Part shown: positions 61,249 to 64,000 of the stretch, piece by piece
Layout of the letters: each line of letters begins with the position of its first letter
Position numbering within the stretch: position 1 is the stretch's first letter
Source of the DNA: Fodinibius sp. Rm-B-1B1-1
GTDB taxonomy: Bacteria > Bacteroidota > Rhodothermia > Balneolales > Balneolaceae
NCBI RefSeq assembly: GCF_038594945.1
Contig: NZ_JBCFYD010000001.1
Coordinates: forward strand, 620,001-684,000
Reading direction: 5' to 3'
DNA: 64,000 nt
The notes under the pieces: model-generated
The model's database searches: none
What the model was told of the DNA's origin: nothing
Seen by the model: only the letters and a program-made list of their open reading frames with translations
Position numbers and translations under genes: made by a program

Positions 61249-62526
61249 TTAACTTTTCTGATCGGTATTTCCAAAAAGAGACTTCCTGATATCTCTAAGT
61301 TTCTCCAGTTTTTCTGATATCCCTTCCCCGTTTAAAAATTGCTTTCGTTTCTTTTTTTCTCCCACCATTGATCTCAGCAAATCCCGTGCTCTCACAAAGA
61401 GTCGCGCCGTTATCAAACTTGTGATAATGTAACCCAGCGTCCATGGCCAACTTAGTCCACCGATAATAAAAATAGAGCCTATCAGCAGATAATAAACAGG
61501 GAGCAGCAGACCTACCAAAAATTTTACAGACGACTCAAAAGCCTCATCCTCCAGGTAGCTATCCACCAGCCAACGAACCAACAAATTTGGCAATGCATTA
61601 TTTACCAGCGAAAAGCCATAAAGTGGACTTAGTAGCAAGTCTTTGAGATTAGCTCTCGGCGGATTAACAAGCTCTTTTATGCTAATACCATGCTGTTCAG
61701 CCTTTTCCAACAACTGTTGCGATTCATCCACCAATTCCCCGTTTAACTGCTGCTTAATCTCCGATACCCGCACATTAACCTTATCAGGATTTATCAGTAT
61801 CGAGCGATCTGGCTCCAACTCATCCAACAATAACTGGTACAGCGCATAATGTTGTTTATTGGGAACATGAAGCGTCAGCTCTTTCAATCGCGCAGCCATA
61901 TCAACCTTCAACTTCGTAGCAGCCTCACGTTCATCCTCATGGAAATCATCTCGATATCGCACCGATGGTACCGCCTCTCCAAACTTGATGTGAACCGGGC
62001 GCTGTGACTTTCGATGATCACCATAGTTGATGCCCACCGGTACAATTTGCAGATCCAACTCCCAATTATATTTTTCCTCGGCGCCAAAAACAATCCGTGT
62101 AAATCCTTTGCTCAACGGACGTACCCGTCGCACCATTTCATGGCTGGCCTCGGCAAATACCAGCACTGCATCCTTTTGATACAGGCGATCAAAACAATCG
62201 GAAAATATCTCATTATTTCGGCGAATCGTCCCAAAGCCATCTCGAGCCCGATAGACTGGTAGCATATTCAACGAGTAGAAAAAACGATCTAAAACGGGAT
62301 TTCCAAAAGCTTCAGCCCGGGTTAAAAAATGAACAAAATGCTTGGTGTTGTTGACCACGTGCAGGGCATCCAAAAACGAATTTTGATGGTTAGCAACAAA
62401 AAGCACCGGTTTATGTTCAGGAATGTACTGCCGACCCGTCACCTGAATATCAGAATAAAAAAGATTCAGGGCCGGACGCATGACCCCATACCGAAAAAAT
62501 TGATACCACAAATAGTTTTTACGCAT
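61249..62526 (-). CDS. PlsC-like lysophospholipid acyltransferase
   Basis: 425 residues with an N-terminal acyltransferase domain and a C-terminal membrane part. The catalytic His-x4-Asp motif is in VANHQNSFLDALHVV, with later family motifs in VYRARDGFGTIRRN and VFAEASHEMVRRVRPLSKG. Two to four membrane helices follow after residue 300. It probably acylates lyso-phosphatidic acid or a related lipid in the inner membrane. Its ATG overlaps the 3' end of the upstream transporter gene by 8 bp, so the two form an operon. Confidence 0.88.
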   Translation of the reverse strand: MRKNYLWYQFFRYGVMRPALNLFYSDIQVTGRQYIPEHKPVLFVANHQNSFLDALHVVNNTKHFVHFLTRAEAFGNPVLDRFFYSLNMLPVYRARDGFGTIRRNNEIFSDCFDRLYQKDAVLVFAEASHEMVRRVRPLSKGFTRIVFGAEEKYNWELDLQIVPVGINYGDHRKSQRPVHIKFGEAVPSVRYRDDFHEDEREAATKLKVDMAARLKELTLHVPNKQHYALYQLLLDELEPDRSILINPDKVNVRVSEIKQQLNGELVDESQQLLEKAEQHGISIKELVNPPRANLKDLLLSPLYGFSLVNNALPNLLVRWLVDSYLEDEAFESSVKFLVGLLLPVYYLLIGSIFIIGGLSWPWTLGYIITSLITARLFVRARDLLRSMVGEKKKRKQFLNGEGISEKLEKLRDIRKSLFGNTDQKS

Positions 62527-63445
62527 TGCTAAACACCTGTCGTAATGCTGATTTCCCTATCGACCAGTACCACCCTATGCCTAAGCCCGTAACAATGTGC
62601 CAGATTCCCCACCAGGCCGCTACGAGAGCCATACCGCCGAGCCCATCAAAAAAGTTAAAAATGAGTAGCAATCCCAAGCCCGAATTCTGGATACCCGTTT
62701 CGATAGCAATCGATTTTCGATCCTTTTGCGGAAGGCCAAATACCGAAGCTAACCCATACCCACCTACAAGGGCAAAAGCATTATGAAAAAAGACCAAGCC
62801 GATCACAAGATGCACATAACTCAAAAAGTTTTCGTAATTCATCGCAAAAGCTACCAACACAAATCCCGCAAAAAAGATGATTCCAAAACCCTTAATCCAT
62901 CCGGATATTTTTTGAGCTAATTCCTCCTTTTGATGCCTCACAACCATCCCTAAAACTAGCGGTAACCCTAATATCAAACCAATAATTTTGAAAACCTCCC
63001 AAAGATTGATATGAATATCTCTCAAAATAAAACTGGTGGGTTCATATAAACTGGCCCAGAGCGTAAAGTTAAAGGGCGTCATTACAATTGCTGTAGTCGT
63101 AGCAATAGCAGTCATACTCACCGAAAGCGCTGCATTTCCCTTCGCGAGCAAGGAGAAAAAGTTAGACACATTCCCCCCTGGGCAAGCCGCTACCATAAAC
63201 ATCCCCAATGCCATACTGGGATGTGGTTCAAAAAAAACAACAAGCATATAGGTAATAACCGGTAGTAATAAAAACTGTGAAACGACTCCTATAATCGTAG
63301 ATTTAGGATCCCTGGCAATACGTTTAAAGCTCCCCACCGTAAGCTCCAGGGCCACCCCAAACATGATAACGGCCAGTGAAATATTCATCACTAACAAACC
63401 GCTGTCATCCAAATTTAACCGAAGGGCATCAATAGATTCACCCAT
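62519..63445 (-). CDS. Bile acid:sodium symporter family (BASS/SBF) transporter
   Basis: 308 residues with about ten membrane helices. The BASS signature is MVAACPGGNVSNFFSLLAKGNAALSVSMTAIAT. A second landmark is FALVGGYGLASVFGLPQKDRKSIAIETGIQNSGLGLLLIF. Bacterial members carry pantoate, 2-keto acids or similar organic acids with sodium, so an actual bile-acid role is not implied. It precedes the acyltransferase gene, overlapping it by 8 bp. Confidence 0.92.
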   Translation of the reverse strand: MGESIDALRLNLDDSGLLVMNISLAVIMFGVALELTVGSFKRIARDPKSTIIGVVSQFLLLPVITYMLVVFFEPHPSMALGMFMVAACPGGNVSNFFSLLAKGNAALSVSMTAIATTTAIVMTPFNFTLWASLYEPTSFILRDIHINLWEVFKIIGLILGLPLVLGMVVRHQKEELAQKISGWIKGFGIIFFAGFVLVAFAMNYENFLSYVHLVIGLVFFHNAFALVGGYGLASVFGLPQKDRKSIAIETGIQNSGLGLLLIFNFFDGLGGMALVAAWWGIWHIVTGLGIGWYWSIGKSALRQVFSNA

Positions 63446-63535
63446 ATATTCACCATTTACAAAAGGTCATTATTATTACTTTGAAAAGTACGCATTTGCT
63501 TCAAAATAAAAGAAAAAGTCACTTCTTTATCCCTT

Positions 63536-64000
63536 TTATTCTACCACAACATTAGGACGCAGCTTTCCCATTGTCGTTGGCCCAATACCTTTGATGTTTT
63601 CCAGCTGATCCACTCCCGAAAAAGAACCATTCCGATCACGGTAGTCGATAATACGTTCCGAATAGGCCGGACCAATTCCCGGCAGCAACTGTATTAACGA
63701 GGCATCTGCCGTATTAATATTTATCGGAAATGCATCCGAAGGCTCTTCACCGTCTGCCAATTCACTCCGCGCCAATTTCTTACCCACTTTTTCGGGATTC
63801 TTCCACATTCCCCTGCTATTATCTCTGGCTTCCCGAGTATATCTTTTGAACGCCCTCACTGAATCGGGATGTTGCGCATAATACTGCTCGTGCTCACCGA
63901 ATCCTTGTTTAAGCAACTGTTTGTTTAAGGATATAATTTTACCCTGCTCGGTCTTAAGCGTCACATACCCTTGAAAGGCTCCATACCCCGAGGCAGGGAT
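63536..64000 (-). CDS. Thermonuclease-like / helix-hairpin-helix protein, 5' truncated by the window
   Basis: The frame is open from the window edge to the stop at 63536. The GTG at 63962-63964 is probably internal, because coding potential continues upstream to base 64000 as YGAFQGYVTLK in the same frame. The N-terminal part visible resembles an SNase (thermonuclease) tail: GYVTLKTEQGKIISLNKQLLKQG followed by YTREARDNSRGMW. A ComEA-type double HhH follows (PININTADASLIQLLPGIGP and SGVDQLENIKGIGPTTMGKL). It could be a DNA-uptake or degradation protein. The true start, and any signal peptide, lie outside the window. Confidence 0.75.
   Translation of the reverse strand: MPASGYGAFQGYVTLKTEQGKIISLNKQLLKQGFGEHEQYYAQHPDSVRAFKRYTREARDNSRGMWKNPEKVGKKLARSELADGEEPSDAFPININTADASLIQLLPGIGPAYSERIIDYRDRNGSFSGVDQLENIKGIGPTTMGKLRPNVVVE

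Noticed and set aside
1-64000. tRNA, rRNA, prophage, IS element or toxin-antitoxin pair
   Set aside because: I looked through the intergenic regions and gene products on both strands and saw none that I could support. The HipA-like motifs at 8515-10191 belong to a secreted lipoprotein with no antitoxin beside it.

Overview
The window looks like chromosomal DNA of a free-living, probably marine or halotolerant member of the Balneolota/Rhodothermota-Bacteroidota group. Four things point there: a DUF3822-like gene followed by rsmD and coaD; folP followed by cdaA; a TonB receptor with an N-terminal carboxypeptidase-regulatory-like domain and an S46 peptidase homologue; and weak or absent Shine-Dalgarno sequences before most starts. 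The phylum call is inference from gene content and order. I see no phage, insertion sequence, CRISPR array, tRNA or rRNA. Coding density is high, and about sixty protein genes are supported.

Layout: 0-4.7 kb holds small redox/detox genes (Rossmann oxidoreductases, YceI, VOC, DoxX, a quinone-reductase-like MDR). 4.8-6.8 kb holds a PAS/HisKA_2 sensor kinase divergent from lexA. 6.8-14.2 kb is a tight five-gene minus-strand operon: an ATP/ADP-translocase-like transporter fused to HEAT repeats, a POTRA-less Omp85 barrel, a lipoprotein with an atypical-kinase-like motif set, a lipoprotein metallophosphoesterase and a GbsR/MarR regulator. 14.4-25.6 kb holds acyl-CoA enzymes (acetyl-CoA hydrolase/transferase, KAS III, branched-chain acyl-CoA dehydrogenase), lipoate ligase with an Rrf2 regulator, a Cho/UvrC-like nuclease, a cold-shock protein, dodecin, sensory proteins and SufE. 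25.8-31.2 kb is mutA-mutB-meaB, which with the divergent acyl-CoA dehydrogenase suggests branched-chain amino acid and propionate catabolism to succinyl-CoA. 31.3-33.7 kb has cdaA, folP and a 7Fe ferredoxin. 34.3-38.4 kb has an NPP-type phosphodiesterase and a TonB receptor. 39-46.9 kb holds envelope, stress and housekeeping genes (MBL hydrolase, DUF349, MscS, coiled-coil protein, Dps, RluA). 47-52.8 kb is a pseudo-S46 peptidase plus two anion transporters. 52.8-64 kb holds SixA, MATE, MgtC, TPMT, then the rsmD/coaD and aminotransferase/YraN clusters, an acyltransferase, a BASS-family transporter and a partial nuclease/HhH gene.

The most interesting system is the 6.8-14.2 kb operon. My reading is an envelope phosphorylation module: the inner-membrane nucleotide translocase could supply ATP to the periplasm, the kinase-like lipoprotein could use it, the metallophosphoesterase could reverse or degrade, and the Omp85 barrel would place the system at the outer membrane. 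This is inference from motifs and gene order. Other points of note: an S46 homologue whose catalytic His and Ser positions are both Tyr/Arg; a non-coding stretch at 33.84-34.04 kb with two inverted repeats flanking a 22-bp-period tandem array; a dispersed hairpin repeat family confined to 27.8-34.2 kb; a Cys-less LOV-like domain; and a possible LexA box shared by lexA and the Cho-like nuclease.
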